Shown piece after piece: positions 1-7,644 of a stretch of 64,000 nucleotides of DNA. This stretch comes from Pseudomonadota bacterium (GTDB lineage Bacteria > Pseudomonadota > Gammaproteobacteria > Burkholderiales > Ferrovaceae): the NCBI GenBank assembly GCA_021796835.1, contig JAKABO010000011.1, positions 18,166 to 82,165 of the forward strand. The letters are read 5' to 3'. The position numbers were made by a program, and so were the translations under genes. The notes beneath the pieces were generated by a model, which was not told the DNA's origin, searched no databases, and worked only from the letters and a program-made list of their open reading frames with translations. Numbering within the stretch: the first letter of the stretch is position 1; each line of letters opens with the position of its first letter.

Positions 1-392
1 AACTGAGCGAGTTGCTGGGCCCTCGTCCCGTCTATATCCAGTGGTTTACCTTGCTGGGGGTCCTGTTGGGCCCCACTACCGGGTTGGTGTTGATTGCGTC
101 TGCCCAGGCCAGTTTCATCTATCAGGTGCGGGGCGGGCGACCGGTGGTTCCGCTTCCACCGGATATGGTGCTGACCTATGAGCTGTTCATCCTGTCCGGG
201 GTGCTCATGACGGTTCTGGCGACTTTTGTGGCCATGAAGTTGCCGGGTAACCGGAGCCCGCTTTATAACGCCAGCGTGTCCGAAGACAAGATCGGTATCC
301 TGGTGAAGGCAGACCCGCAAAGCATTCCTCAGATCAACGAAATTTTGGGGCGTCACAAGCCTCTCGAAATCATGGGAGACCAAGCACGATGA
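1..392 (+). CDS. actD: Alternative Complex III subunit ActD, 5' truncated by window edge
   Basis: The reading frame is open from the first bases, so the true start lies upstream. ActD is a small two-helix membrane subunit of Alternative Complex III, the quinol:electron-acceptor oxidoreductase that replaces cytochrome bc1 in some bacteria. The visible 130 residues contain two hydrophobic segments separated by a GGRP-containing loop, followed by a soluble C-terminal tail, which matches the DUF3341/ActD layout. The stop overlaps the actE start as ATGA, so the genes are translationally coupled. Family call rests on layout, the GGRP loop and the following actE and actF; the N-terminal cytoplasmic part cannot be inspected. 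Confidence 0.8.
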   Translation, partial: LSELLGPRPVYIQWFTLLGVLLGPTTGLVLIASAQASFIYQVRGGRPVVPLPPDMVLTYELFILSGVLMTVLATFVAMKLPGNRSPLYNASVSEDKIGILVKADPQSIPQINEILGRHKPLEIMGDQAR

Positions 393-937
393 AATCCTTT
401 ACTCGCTGGATACCCATTCTGGCTCTGGTTCCCTCGGTCGCCCTGGCATGGCCGTGGAGCAAGGATATGGCCAATCAGATCAGCGTCAAACCCCAGGAGG
501 GGCCGGATGCGGTGCGACCTTTTCCGGAAAATTCCGTGCCGATGTCCGGAACGCCGACCACCCCTTATGTGCACGATGGGGATGCGGCCATGAATCTGCC
601 CAACCCCAATCCGCCTACTGAAAAGTCGGTGGCTTATGGGCGTGAGATGTTCAAGATCTACTGTGTTCCCTGTCACGGAGACTCGGGTACCGGAGATGGC
701 CTGGTAGGCGAGAAACTGATCGTACGCCCCTTTGACCTGACGGCCCCCCGGGTTCAGAAGGAAGTTCCCGAAGGCTATATCTGGGGACATATCACCTTTG
801 GCGGGGCGCTCATGCCCTCCTACGGGAATGACATGTCGCCTTCCGAGCGCTGGGATGTGGTGAATTATGTGCGACATGGTCTGTTGACAGATCCTACCGC
901 CAAAAAACGCGACATGACCACCACCGAAAACAAATAA
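389..937 (+). CDS. actE: Alternative Complex III monohaem cytochrome c subunit ActE
   Basis: A 182-residue protein with an N-terminal signal peptide (hydrophobic core, ALA cleavage site near residue 20) and one c-type haem site, CVPCH, in the middle, followed by the G-x-G-D-G stretch common in class I cytochromes. The probable Met ligand is in the ALMPSYG segment. In Alternative Complex III, ActE is the periplasmic monohaem subunit that passes electrons from the pentahaem ActA toward the oxidase. It overlaps actD by 4 nt and is followed 18 nt later by actF with an AGGAG site. The rest of the complex (actA-C) must lie left of this window. Confidence 0.85.
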   Translation: MKSFTRWIPILALVPSVALAWPWSKDMANQISVKPQEGPDAVRPFPENSVPMSGTPTTPYVHDGDAAMNLPNPNPPTEKSVAYGREMFKIYCVPCHGDSGTGDGLVGEKLIVRPFDLTAPRVQKEVPEGYIWGHITFGGALMPSYGNDMSPSERWDVVNYVRHGLLTDPTAKKRDMTTTENK

Positions 938-955
938 ACCACAAGGAGCCGCGCC

Positions 956-1960
956 GTGATTCCATTTGCAAGTTGGTCAGTATTGACCGTGGACTTTCTG
1001 ATCGTGCTGCACCTATGCCTGGCAGGCGTTGCCCTGCCTTGCCTGCTGCATCTGGTCAATGCCAAGTGGCGTTATGAAGTTCGCCACATTTCCGTTGCAT
1101 TCTTTGCCCTGTATCCGCTGGCCGTGATACTTCTGCTGATCCTGCTGTTTGGGGGGGAAATGACCTTTCCCTGGGCGGGCACCTTCGAGCATCTGCCCAA
1201 GTGGAACAACCTGAAGTTTTTGCGGGTACGGGAGATCGCCGGCATCATCATCGTGGGGCTGGCTTATGGCGCATTCGTCCGCTTGCAGCGCACCTCTGAA
1301 GATTCTCCGGAAAATCTTTCCCGCTTCAAGGCGCTCGCCGCGGCCATTCCCTTCATCCACGTCCTGTATTGCACCATGGTGGCGTGGGATTTCGAGATGA
1401 CCCTCTTGCCTCATTGGGAAAGTTCCATGTTTTCCGTGAACTACATTGTCAGTGTCTCGGGCATGTTCCTGGCTTCCTTCGTGATCCTGCTCACCATTCT
1501 CCAGAACACCGGGGTGATCCGGCAAAAGATCCGCTTCCAGATTTTCAATTATCTGGCGCAGATGATGCTGGGCTTCACCATTTTATGGATCTATACCTTC
1601 TTCGGTCAGTACCTCATCATCTGGTACGGCAACATTACGGAGGAAACGACCCGCATCTACCAGATGCAGTATGGGGATTACAGTCCGCTGTTCTGGCTGT
1701 TCTTTGTGATGAAGTTCATCATTCCCTTCGTGACCCTGGTTTTCCCCTTCAGTCGGCATAACCCCAGGGTGATTTTCTTCATTGCCTGCGACATCGTCCT
1801 GGGCAGCTGGATCGAGCGTTATACCTGGATTTCCGGTACTTACCCTACGCCGCACTTTCCGATGACCGGCAGTTTTGACATCGGCGTGACGGTGGTGGTG
1901 ATGGTCACAGCATTCCTGATCGTACGCAGCCGGTTGAAAAACACCCAGGTGATCAAGTAA
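956..1960 (+). CDS. actF: Alternative Complex III membrane subunit ActF
   Basis: GTG start preceded by AGGAG. The 334-residue product is a polytopic inner-membrane protein with about nine hydrophobic segments and no cofactor motif. A tryptophan-rich H-W-x-S-S-M-F segment near the middle resembles the D/H-W-x-S-T-x-F signature of ActF, the NrfD/ActC-related subunit. It is somewhat shorter than the roughly 400 residues usual for ActF. It is the last gene of the act operon; the next gene lies 185 nt away behind its own promoter. The family call is supported by position after actD and actE more than by any catalytic residue. Confidence 0.75.
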   Translation: MIPFASWSVLTVDFLIVLHLCLAGVALPCLLHLVNAKWRYEVRHISVAFFALYPLAVILLLILLFGGEMTFPWAGTFEHLPKWNNLKFLRVREIAGIIIVGLAYGAFVRLQRTSEDSPENLSRFKALAAAIPFIHVLYCTMVAWDFEMTLLPHWESSMFSVNYIVSVSGMFLASFVILLTILQNTGVIRQKIRFQIFNYLAQMMLGFTILWIYTFFGQYLIIWYGNITEETTRIYQMQYGDYSPLFWLFFVMKFIIPFVTLVFPFSRHNPRVIFFIACDIVLGSWIERYTWISGTYPTPHFPMTGSFDIGVTVVVMVTAFLIVRSRLKNTQVIK

Positions 1961-1985
1961 GAAAGAAGAATTTCCAGTGCGGATG

Positions 1986-2014
1986 TTGAAAACCGCACGG
2001 GATGCTGGTATAAA
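1986..2014 (+). promoter_or_regulatory. sigma70-type promoter of the cbb3-like oxidase operon
   Basis: TTGAAA (1986-1991), a 17-nt spacer and TATAAA (2009-2014) with a TG one base upstream (extended -10). Transcription would start near 2021, leaving a 5' leader of about 125 nt before the first gene. It separates the act genes from the oxidase operon. Confidence 0.6.
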
Positions 2015-2145
2015 GTGGCATGAGAGGTTGAAACCGCAAGGAAACGACCCACAGGTAAGACAAGAGAGATAATCAGCAAAATAAAAAGTTTTGTAAGTTG
2101 CTGAATATCATTAATTTCAGTAAAAACGAAAGAGAGGGGGGAGGA

Positions 2146-2421
2146 ATGCAAAAAAAATCCATCATGTCGCGCGGCTTTTGGTGCATGATCGTCGGCGGAA
2201 TGCTGACGGGTATGGGCAATGGCAGCGTGTTCGGTGCAGCCTTGATGTGTTTCCTGGGGCGCGGTGACTTCAATAATTGGGGAGGATGGAACGGTCAGGC
2301 CTATGACCCTCACACCTTCACGGGATTCATCGACTGGTGTATGCTCGTTTTCGGTTTCGCCTACATCGGTATTCTTGCCATCGCCTTTCAACGGCATGAT
2401 GCCATTGAAAACGCTGCCTGA
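2146..2421 (+). CDS. Small membrane protein heading the oxidase operon
   Basis: Ninety-one residues with a strong purine-rich ribosome site (GGGGGGAGGA) just upstream. Two hydrophobic segments (about residues 10-36 and 62-81) are joined by a Gly/Trp-rich loop containing N-N-W-G-G-W-N. I do not recognise the family. It is the first gene of the operon that encodes subunit I and the CcoO-like cytochrome, so it is a candidate extra subunit or assembly factor of this oxidase. Confidence 0.7.
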   Translation: MQKKSIMSRGFWCMIVGGMLTGMGNGSVFGAALMCFLGRGDFNNWGGWNGQAYDPHTFTGFIDWCMLVFGFAYIGILAIAFQRHDAIENAA

Positions 2422-2468
2422 TCCTCATCCAACCATTTGCGCGCCATTCGCGTCAAGGAGACATTGAA

Positions 2469-2573
2469 ATGATCGGTACCATCGCCGCAGTTTTGGGGAT
2501 TGCCCTTGCCTTCTCCAGCATGCTTCTTTCCTGGTATGTCCTGATGCCCCGCAAGCGTCAGGGTCACCATTAA
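2469..2573 (+). CDS. 34-residue single-helix microprotein in oxidase operon
   Basis: A very short gene: ATG preceded by AAGGAG, 34 codons, stop TAA. The product is one transmembrane helix (about residues 3-26) followed by a basic tail (P-R-K-R-Q-G-H-H). Size and topology resemble accessory one-helix subunits of cbb3 oxidases (CcoQ/CcoM/CcoH-type), but there is no sequence motif to prove it. It lies between the 91-aa protein and subunit I with consistent strand and good ribosome site, which supports a real gene. Confidence 0.65.
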   Translation: MIGTIAAVLGIALAFSSMLLSWYVLMPRKRQGHH

Positions 2574-2639
2574 TTCATTCCAATAACACATTCATTTACT
2601 CACGTAATCTGATATAGAAAACAACAGGGGGGGTTCAAG

Positions 2640-4046
2640 ATGTTCAAGTACCTATTTGCGCGTAGCGAGGATATTCCGGAGGGATCGGCAGCGGTTTACT
2701 TCGGTTTCTCCGCGATTACCTGGTTTGTGATTGGAACCGGGCTGGGTGCCTTCAATGCAGCCAAGTTGGCATTTCCTGATTTTGTCACGGGTCTCGAGTT
2801 CGTTTCCTTCGGTCACATGCGTCAGGTGCACGTTCACGCCGTGATTTTCGGCTGGATTTCCATGGCTTTTGCCATGGCCATGATGTACATGACCCCGGCC
2901 CTGGGTAACACCAAGTTGTGGTCGGAAAAGTTGGGCATCTGGAATGCGTTTCTCTGGAATGTCGGGCTGTCGCTGGGACTGACGCTGTTGTGGTCCGGGA
3001 TGACCTCGGGGCGGGAATATTCCGACTTCCCCTGGTTCATCGATCTGTACATTGCGACCTTCATGACCATTCCTTTGGGGATCAATGTCTGGATGACCGT
3101 CATTCACCGCAAGACGCAGGGGATCTACACCACCAACTGGTTCTTTGCTTCTGCCGTGTTCATGGTCAGCATCGTGTTCATCGTGGGTAACCTGCCCGAG
3201 TGGTTCCATCTGACCGGGTTGACTGAAGCCTACCTGACCTGGTGGTTTGCGCACAATGTGCTGGGTCTGTGGATTACTCCGGTTGCAGCGGCCATTGCCT
3301 ACTACACCATTCCCAAGGTGACCGGCAATCCGCTCTATTCACACCGGATCGGCCACCTGCACTTCTGGTCTGTGGTCGTGTTCTACTCCACCCCTGCTGC
3401 CCACCACCTGATGTCCGCTCCCCTGCCTGAATGGCTCAAGTCCTTCGCTTCGGTGGAAGGGGTGTTGATTCTGGTGCCAGCCGTTGCCTTCGTGTCCAAC
3501 ATTCTGTTGACCATGCAAGGGAAATGGAACATGTTCGTGGAAAACCTGGAAATCCGCTTCACGGTGACCGGCTGTCTGATGGCCATTCCGCTGAACATGC
3601 AAGGGGGCTTCCAGCAAACCCGTGCCATCAACTGGTACATTCACGGGACGGGCTGGATCGTGGCCCATGCCCACCTGGCTCTCCTGGGTTTCTCGACCTT
3701 CCTGGAAGCTGCCGCAGTCTACCTGGGTTTGCAAACCCTGATGAAGCGTAAACTGTACTCTCTGACCCTGGGGAATCTGCATTTCTGGTTCCTGCTGATC
3801 GGATTCACCACCTACTGGGTGTCCATGACCATTGCCGGATTGATTCAGGGGGCTGGAAAGATTTACGAAGTCCCGTACATCGATGTGGTCATGGCTGAGC
3901 ATCCCTACATGATTGCGCGCTGGATCGGTGGTTCCCTGGTGTTCACAGGAAACTGCTTCTGGCTCTACAACATGTGGATGACCGCACGCGCTGGGACGGT
4001 GATTCCAGAGGGACGCATGGCCCACGAACTGGCCTACGAACGTTAA
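2640..4046 (+). CDS. ccoN: cbb3-type (C-family) haem-copper oxidase subunit I, CcoN-like
   Basis: 468 residues with about twelve transmembrane helices. It carries the haem-copper core: a His cluster in helix 2 (H59, H64, H66), the CuB ligand H205 in FAHNVLG, the adjacent CuB pair H255-H256, and the HAH haem ligands at H343 and H345. Tyr249 sits six residues before H255, the position of the helix-7 cross-linked Tyr of cbb3 oxidases, which argues for an oxygen reductase rather than a NO reductase. It is the catalytic proton-pumping subunit reducing O2 to water at the inner membrane. The neighbouring cytochrome subunits depart strongly from canonical CcoO and CcoP, so this is a divergent branch of the family. 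Confidence 0.88.
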   Translation: MFKYLFARSEDIPEGSAAVYFGFSAITWFVIGTGLGAFNAAKLAFPDFVTGLEFVSFGHMRQVHVHAVIFGWISMAFAMAMMYMTPALGNTKLWSEKLGIWNAFLWNVGLSLGLTLLWSGMTSGREYSDFPWFIDLYIATFMTIPLGINVWMTVIHRKTQGIYTTNWFFASAVFMVSIVFIVGNLPEWFHLTGLTEAYLTWWFAHNVLGLWITPVAAAIAYYTIPKVTGNPLYSHRIGHLHFWSVVVFYSTPAAHHLMSAPLPEWLKSFASVEGVLILVPAVAFVSNILLTMQGKWNMFVENLEIRFTVTGCLMAIPLNMQGGFQQTRAINWYIHGTGWIVAHAHLALLGFSTFLEAAAVYLGLQTLMKRKLYSLTLGNLHFWFLLIGFTTYWVSMTIAGLIQGAGKIYEVPYIDVVMAEHPYMIARWIGGSLVFTGNCFWLYNMWMTARAGTVIPEGRMAHELAYER

Positions 4047-4082
4047 TCGGCCACTGATCGCAGAACTGGAGGAGAATATCAA

Positions 4083-5039
4083 ATGGTCAATTTTAGAGAG
4101 TACAAGATCGGAGCGCGGTTTTTCGGTCTTGCCCTGGGTGGTTCGATGACGATCACCTTGTTTATGCCAAGTTTCGACTTGCGTAATGTGAATGCCACGG
4201 AGATGGCGCTGGACAAGCAACTGTGGGCCGGTCACGAGTCCGGTTTCAGTCTGGATGATCCTTTCCTGACAGGAGAACATCGACCAGTCCGCGTGACCTT
4301 GAAGGTGGACCCGAAAACGGGGCAACCCATGGCGCCCACGGTCGCCTATGTTTATCCCGCAGGAACGCCCCTTCCCAATGGCGTGGACCACCCCGATAAC
4401 CTCGGGAACATCGTGGAGCAATTGAGCCGGGACAAGGGTCGGATCGGTGAGGCGACCAAATCGCAAGGTGCCGTGTTCTTGCTGAGTTCCGAGCCTCAAG
4501 GAGATGGTTCCAAGCAGTTTTACATCGAAAATGCTTCGGCCACCAAGGGCTGGAATCCCGAAGAAGTCATGAAAGCGGCTGGAGATGAAAATACTTACCA
4601 TGCTTCTTATGGAAAGAGCATTTTCGTGCGTGAAGGCTGCTGGTGGTGTCATACCCTGCTGCCGGAAGAAACCCAGGATTGGCAAGTGTTTGGTGCCCCT
4701 CCCATGTTAGGCGACTTCAATGGAGAATCCCCCACCGCCTTTGGTTCTGACCGCAAGGCACCGGATATTCTGCATGTCGGGTCACGCAATTCGTCACGGG
4801 AATGGATGATGCTGCACTTCTTCAATCCCCGTCTGGTCCAGCCTCATTCCATCATGCCCCGTTTCGATTATCTGTGGGGACCGGTTGATGACAAGGGTCA
4901 GAAGATTGATTTTGACAAGTGGCGTGCCGAATACAACGAGTATGTGGACGGAAAGCGGGTCACTCCGCCGGAAGTTCCCATGTATGCCAGCAATTCCGAT
5001 GCCCGCGCGTTGATCGACTTCGTTCTGTCGCTCAAGTAA
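4083..5039 (+). CDS. ccoO: CcoO-like monohaem cytochrome c subunit with large insertion
   Basis: 318 residues, far longer than the usual 200 or so of CcoO. A single N-terminal transmembrane helix (residues 13-30) anchors it in the inner membrane with the rest periplasmic. One haem c site C186-W-W-C-H190 and a probable axial Met258 in S-I-M-P-R match the CcoO pattern. About 110 extra residues lie between the anchor and the haem domain and contain no haem motif. It follows subunit I by 36 nt with a GGAGGAG site. Its role should be electron delivery to the subunit I haem b; the insertion may dock the donor cytochrome or ACIII. Confidence 0.8.
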   Translation: MVNFREYKIGARFFGLALGGSMTITLFMPSFDLRNVNATEMALDKQLWAGHESGFSLDDPFLTGEHRPVRVTLKVDPKTGQPMAPTVAYVYPAGTPLPNGVDHPDNLGNIVEQLSRDKGRIGEATKSQGAVFLLSSEPQGDGSKQFYIENASATKGWNPEEVMKAAGDENTYHASYGKSIFVREGCWWCHTLLPEETQDWQVFGAPPMLGDFNGESPTAFGSDRKAPDILHVGSRNSSREWMMLHFFNPRLVQPHSIMPRFDYLWGPVDDKGQKIDFDKWRAEYNEYVDGKRVTPPEVPMYASNSDARALIDFVLSLK

Positions 5040-5056
5040 TTATCTGATACCAAACA

Positions 5057-5092
5057 GACTGCCCTTTTATCTTTGACGGGTATGGGGCAGTC
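5057..5092 (+). repeat. Intercistronic stem-loop between CcoO-like and CcoP-like genes
   Basis: Perfect 8-bp arms GACTGCCC (5057-5064) and GGGCAGTC (5085-5092) enclose a 20-nt loop. No T-run follows, so it is not a standard terminator. It could stabilise or process the upstream oxidase message. Confidence 0.45.
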
Positions 5093-5112
5093 GATAATAA
5101 GTGGAGGTCTCT

Positions 5113-5733
5113 ATGAGTAATTGGTCCTTTGATTCACCCCTGCGCACCCTTTCTGATGAGGAAAAAGTCCGCAGAGATGAGAAACTGTGGGAGGATGACA
5201 ACCTGGGTGGCGTGCATGAAGACAACAACCCGGTTCCCGCGCCTGTGGTCTGGTTGGTTGCTTTGACGGTGGTGACTGCGTTTGCCATTACCTTCCCACT
5301 CTGGGGACAACGTCCGACGGCGGCTTTGTATGAGCCTTACGTCAATTCCATGGACAAGCCCGAAGTTCTGGCTGCCAAGGATGACAAGGAAGCCATGGCC
5401 AAGATCGTGGAAATGAACAAGGGGACGCCGAATGATGCCTTGCTGGAACGGCATCCCCTGACCATGGATGATCTGCGCATGATTGCCCCACAAATCAAGG
5501 CCCTGGAAGCCAAGGGTGCACACATGCATGATTTTGAAGTGGTGGGCGATCAGGTGGTCACGGCCAACTTCGAAGGGAATTATCGTCCGGATGGATCCCG
5601 TATTCGCCAGCAACCCTGGTGGGACAAGGGGTACACCATCGATATTTTCTATCTGAGTTACTTCTTTTTGTCAGTATTTACCATGATCAAGCGGTTGCCC
5701 CCCACCACGTGGCAACCCAAGCATGATCACTGA
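5113..5733 (+). CDS. Haem-free CcoP-like membrane subunit
   Basis: 206 residues; ATG chosen because GGAGG lies 5 nt upstream. The N-terminal part is acidic and cytoplasmic, then comes NPVPAP and a helix running into FPLWG, the layout of the CcoP/FixP N-terminal anchor. There is no CXXCH anywhere, so both haem c domains of CcoP are missing. A periplasmic stretch of about 110 residues and a second helix near the C terminus follow. Operon position directly after subunits I and II suggests that it is the third structural subunit. A shorter paralogue sits at 13282-13722. Confidence 0.65.
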   Translation: MSNWSFDSPLRTLSDEEKVRRDEKLWEDDNLGGVHEDNNPVPAPVVWLVALTVVTAFAITFPLWGQRPTAALYEPYVNSMDKPEVLAAKDDKEAMAKIVEMNKGTPNDALLERHPLTMDDLRMIAPQIKALEAKGAHMHDFEVVGDQVVTANFEGNYRPDGSRIRQQPWWDKGYTIDIFYLSYFFLSVFTMIKRLPPTTWQPKHDH

Positions 5734-5760
5734 ACCAGCCTATATTGAGGAGATGAGATC

Positions 5761-5868
5761 ATGATCGATCTGGATTACGGCCCCCTGGCCATTGCTCTGC
5801 CCATCAGTATCGCCTTTATTTGTCCGTTTCTCTATAGTTTCTTTGTAGATAACTTCGACAAGAAATAA
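5761..5868 (+). CDS. 35-residue single-helix microprotein closing oxidase operon
   Basis: ATG preceded by GAGGAG, 35 codons, TAA. The product has an acidic N terminus, one helix (about residues 8-27) and a charged tail (D-N-F-D-K-K). It ends about 50 nt before a strong terminator. No family recognised; likely an oxidase-associated one-helix subunit similar in role to CcoQ or CcoM (inference from place and topology). Confidence 0.6.
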   Translation: MIDLDYGPLAIALPISIAFICPFLYSFFVDNFDKK

Positions 5869-5915
5869 TGGGTTTTGATGGCAAGATGAAACCATAAGCG
5901 TTTAAATGACTCCTG

Positions 5916-5947
5916 GTGCCATACCTGACGGTATGGCACTTTTTTTT
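5916..5947 (+). terminator. Rho-independent terminator of the oxidase operon
   Basis: GTGCCATACC (5916-5925), loop TGAC, GGTATGGCAC (5930-5939) and a run of eight T. Ten perfect base pairs and the T-run make this a clear end of the operon starting near 2021. Confidence 0.9.
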
Positions 5948-5976
5948 GATTCCTTCTTGACGATATTCTCCCCCTC

Positions 5977-6258
5977 ATGATCAATGAAATCCTTCTTCTC
6001 GTGACCGCAACGACCTCTGGCAAAATCGATATGAGTATCGAAGGAATGAGAAGTCAACGGTTCAGCGTGTATATTTTTGTTTTTCTGATGATCGGAATTG
6101 CGGTTTTTTCCGGAATCATTTATTCCCTGTTGAAAGGAAAATATGCGCCTACCAAAATGCGCCTGGGGGAGCGTCTGATGTTCATCGCCATCATTCTGGG
6201 CGTGGTGGTGGCCACCGGATTTGGCGCCACACAATTGTTGACCGGTTATCTGTTTTAA
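5977..6258 (+). CDS. Small two-helix membrane protein
   Basis: Up to 93 residues; the start is uncertain because neither this ATG nor the one at 6031 (75 residues) has a clear ribosome site. Two hydrophobic helices follow: one after Q-R-F-S and one ending near the C terminus, separated by a basic loop. No recognised family. It lies directly behind the oxidase terminator and before the CcoS-like gene, so it may belong to the assembly gene set. Confidence 0.55.
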   Translation: MINEILLLVTATTSGKIDMSIEGMRSQRFSVYIFVFLMIGIAVFSGIIYSLLKGKYAPTKMRLGERLMFIAIILGVVVATGFGATQLLTGYLF

Positions 6259-6362
6259 TGGGGCTGAACGGCCCGAGTATTTTGAACCTTTGCAGGAAGG
6301 ACAACTCCAATTCTGGCAAGAGAGTGTTAGAATGACCAATGACCTTTATACAGGAGTCTGGC

Positions 6363-6644
6363 ATGGGCAATTACCTTGATACCTTACCCGATGGGTGGAC
6401 GATCTACCTGTGGCTCGTGGCGGGAGGGCTCATCATCGCCGTGAGTATTTATGGCATACGCTGGGGTTCCAAAAACGAACAATTCGACGAAGACATCAAG
6501 TATCTGGTGTTCAAGGAAAGCGACAAGGACAAGATGAGTCCGGAGGAATATGCCAAAAGTCGCGAGGTGCTGGCAAAACAGGAAGCCCGGCGGGCTGAAG
6601 TATTGGCAGAACATGCAGCAGCCAGGACAACCAAGACGACATGA
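6363..6644 (+). CDS. ccoS: CcoS-like cbb3 oxidase maturation protein
   Basis: 93 residues from the ATG preceded by CAGGAG. An N-terminal helix (about residues 12-31) is followed by W-G-S-K-N-E-Q-F-D-E-D, which closely resembles the G-Q-F-D-D-L signature after the helix of CcoS, the small protein needed for cofactor insertion into cbb3 oxidase. The tail is longer and more charged than the usual 50-60-residue CcoS, ending in an Ala/Glu/Arg-rich probable helix. It overlaps the next cytochrome gene by 4 nt (ATGA). An extended -10 (TGTTAGAAT, 6326-6334) lies upstream. Confidence 0.6.
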   Translation: MGNYLDTLPDGWTIYLWLVAGGLIIAVSIYGIRWGSKNEQFDEDIKYLVFKESDKDKMSPEEYAKSREVLAKQEARRAEVLAEHAAARTTKTT

Positions 6645-7135
6645 AACGGGGTGAATGGGTCGTGCTGGGCCTGATTGGGGCGCTGGCGCTGGCGGGTGTC
6701 GTGCAAAATATCATCCATCATGAAAAAGGTGCCCAGGACGTCGATCGTGGCCTGCCTTTTTATACGACGGCCACACCGGAACTGGCACGGGAAGGGTCGG
6801 ATTTGATCCGGCAGAATGACTGCCGTCAGTGCCATTCGCTTTGGTCCGTTCGCAATGTCATGCAGTCGGTTCCTTCCCCTTCACTGGATGGCATGGGCGA
6901 TTTACGGAGTGAGGCCTGGCTTTACCAGTATCTCTCCTCCCCACACCCCCAGGCTATTTTACCCAGCCGCCTCAAGCCCGAGTATCGGATGCCCTCCTTT
7001 GCCTCGCTGCCCGAACAGGAAAGAAGGACACTGGCCCATTATCTGGCCAGCCTGCATGTCAAGGACTGGTATCTGGATGACATCAAAAAGAGTGAATATG
7101 AAAAACTCACGGGGAAGGATGACTACAAAAAATGA
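6641..7135 (+). CDS. Membrane-anchored monohaem cytochrome c
   Basis: 164 residues: an N-terminal helix (residues 5-24) that may act as anchor, then a class I-like domain with CRQCH near residue 61 and a probable Met ligand in Y-R-M-P-S-F. The reading frame overlaps neighbours on both sides by 4 nt, so it is part of a tight operon. It could feed electrons to the cbb3-like oxidase or replace a missing CcoP haem domain; that link is inferred from context. Confidence 0.75.
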   Translation: MKRGEWVVLGLIGALALAGVVQNIIHHEKGAQDVDRGLPFYTTATPELAREGSDLIRQNDCRQCHSLWSVRNVMQSVPSPSLDGMGDLRSEAWLYQYLSSPHPQAILPSRLKPEYRMPSFASLPEQERRTLAHYLASLHVKDWYLDDIKKSEYEKLTGKDDYKK

Positions 7136-7641
7136 CGGAAGCAGTCCCACAGGAAAAAGATACGGGTAAGTGGGGGCGGGCGCTGATCGGGTTGGGCGTC
7201 GCCTCTGCCATCAATCACTTTGGGGACCGTCTGCTGGGTGTCACCATCGAAGTTTTTACAAGCGCGCTGGATTATTTTTCTTTTCGGTGGATGCTGGATG
7301 TTTTTCTGGTCCCCATGGTGGCGAACTTTTTCCTGGCGTTGATTTTTGGCAAGGGAAGTAAATGGTTGTGCTATGCCACTCCCTTGATCGTCCGGGGCAT
7401 CAGTTATTTCAATGTGGCGGAAATTACCGGAGTACCGGAGTATGGCCATCTGATTCCTTTGGGGTGGTGGGGATTCTTCATCATTCTGGCCATGGAAACC
7501 GGCATGGTGGGAGCGGTGCTTGGTGAAGCCATGATCAAACGTTATTACGGACGCAAGACCGTCGAGATGGTCTATCAGGAGCGTCTGGCCCGAGAAGAAC
7601 GTCAACGCCAGCGTCGGCGCGCGCAAGAACCCAAGGAGTAA
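7132..7641 (+). CDS. Polytopic membrane protein of unknown function
   Basis: 169 residues with about four hydrophobic segments and a strongly basic C-terminal tail (E-R-Q-R-Q-R-R-R). No cofactor motif seen and no family recognised. It overlaps the upstream cytochrome gene by 4 nt and is followed 3 nt later by the FGE-fold gene, so its expression is coupled to the respiratory cluster. Confidence 0.65.
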   Translation: MTEAVPQEKDTGKWGRALIGLGVASAINHFGDRLLGVTIEVFTSALDYFSFRWMLDVFLVPMVANFFLALIFGKGSKWLCYATPLIVRGISYFNVAEITGVPEYGHLIPLGWWGFFIILAMETGMVGAVLGEAMIKRYYGRKTVEMVYQERLAREERQRQRRRAQEPKE

Positions 7642-7644
7642 ACG

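Noticed and set aside
2640..4046. Possibility that the subunit I is a NO reductase (eNOR/sNOR type)
   Set aside because: The helix-7 Tyr typical of O2-reducing cbb3 enzymes is present six residues before the CuB His pair, and CuB ligands are all His. SCO, two CcoG and a CcoS-like gene also fit an oxidase.
3339..4685. Long open frame of 448 codons on the minus strand across the oxidase genes
   Set aside because: It lies opposite two well-supported cytochrome oxidase genes, has no ribosome site and gives low-complexity His/Gln/Gly-rich protein, typical of antisense frames in G+C-rich coding DNA.
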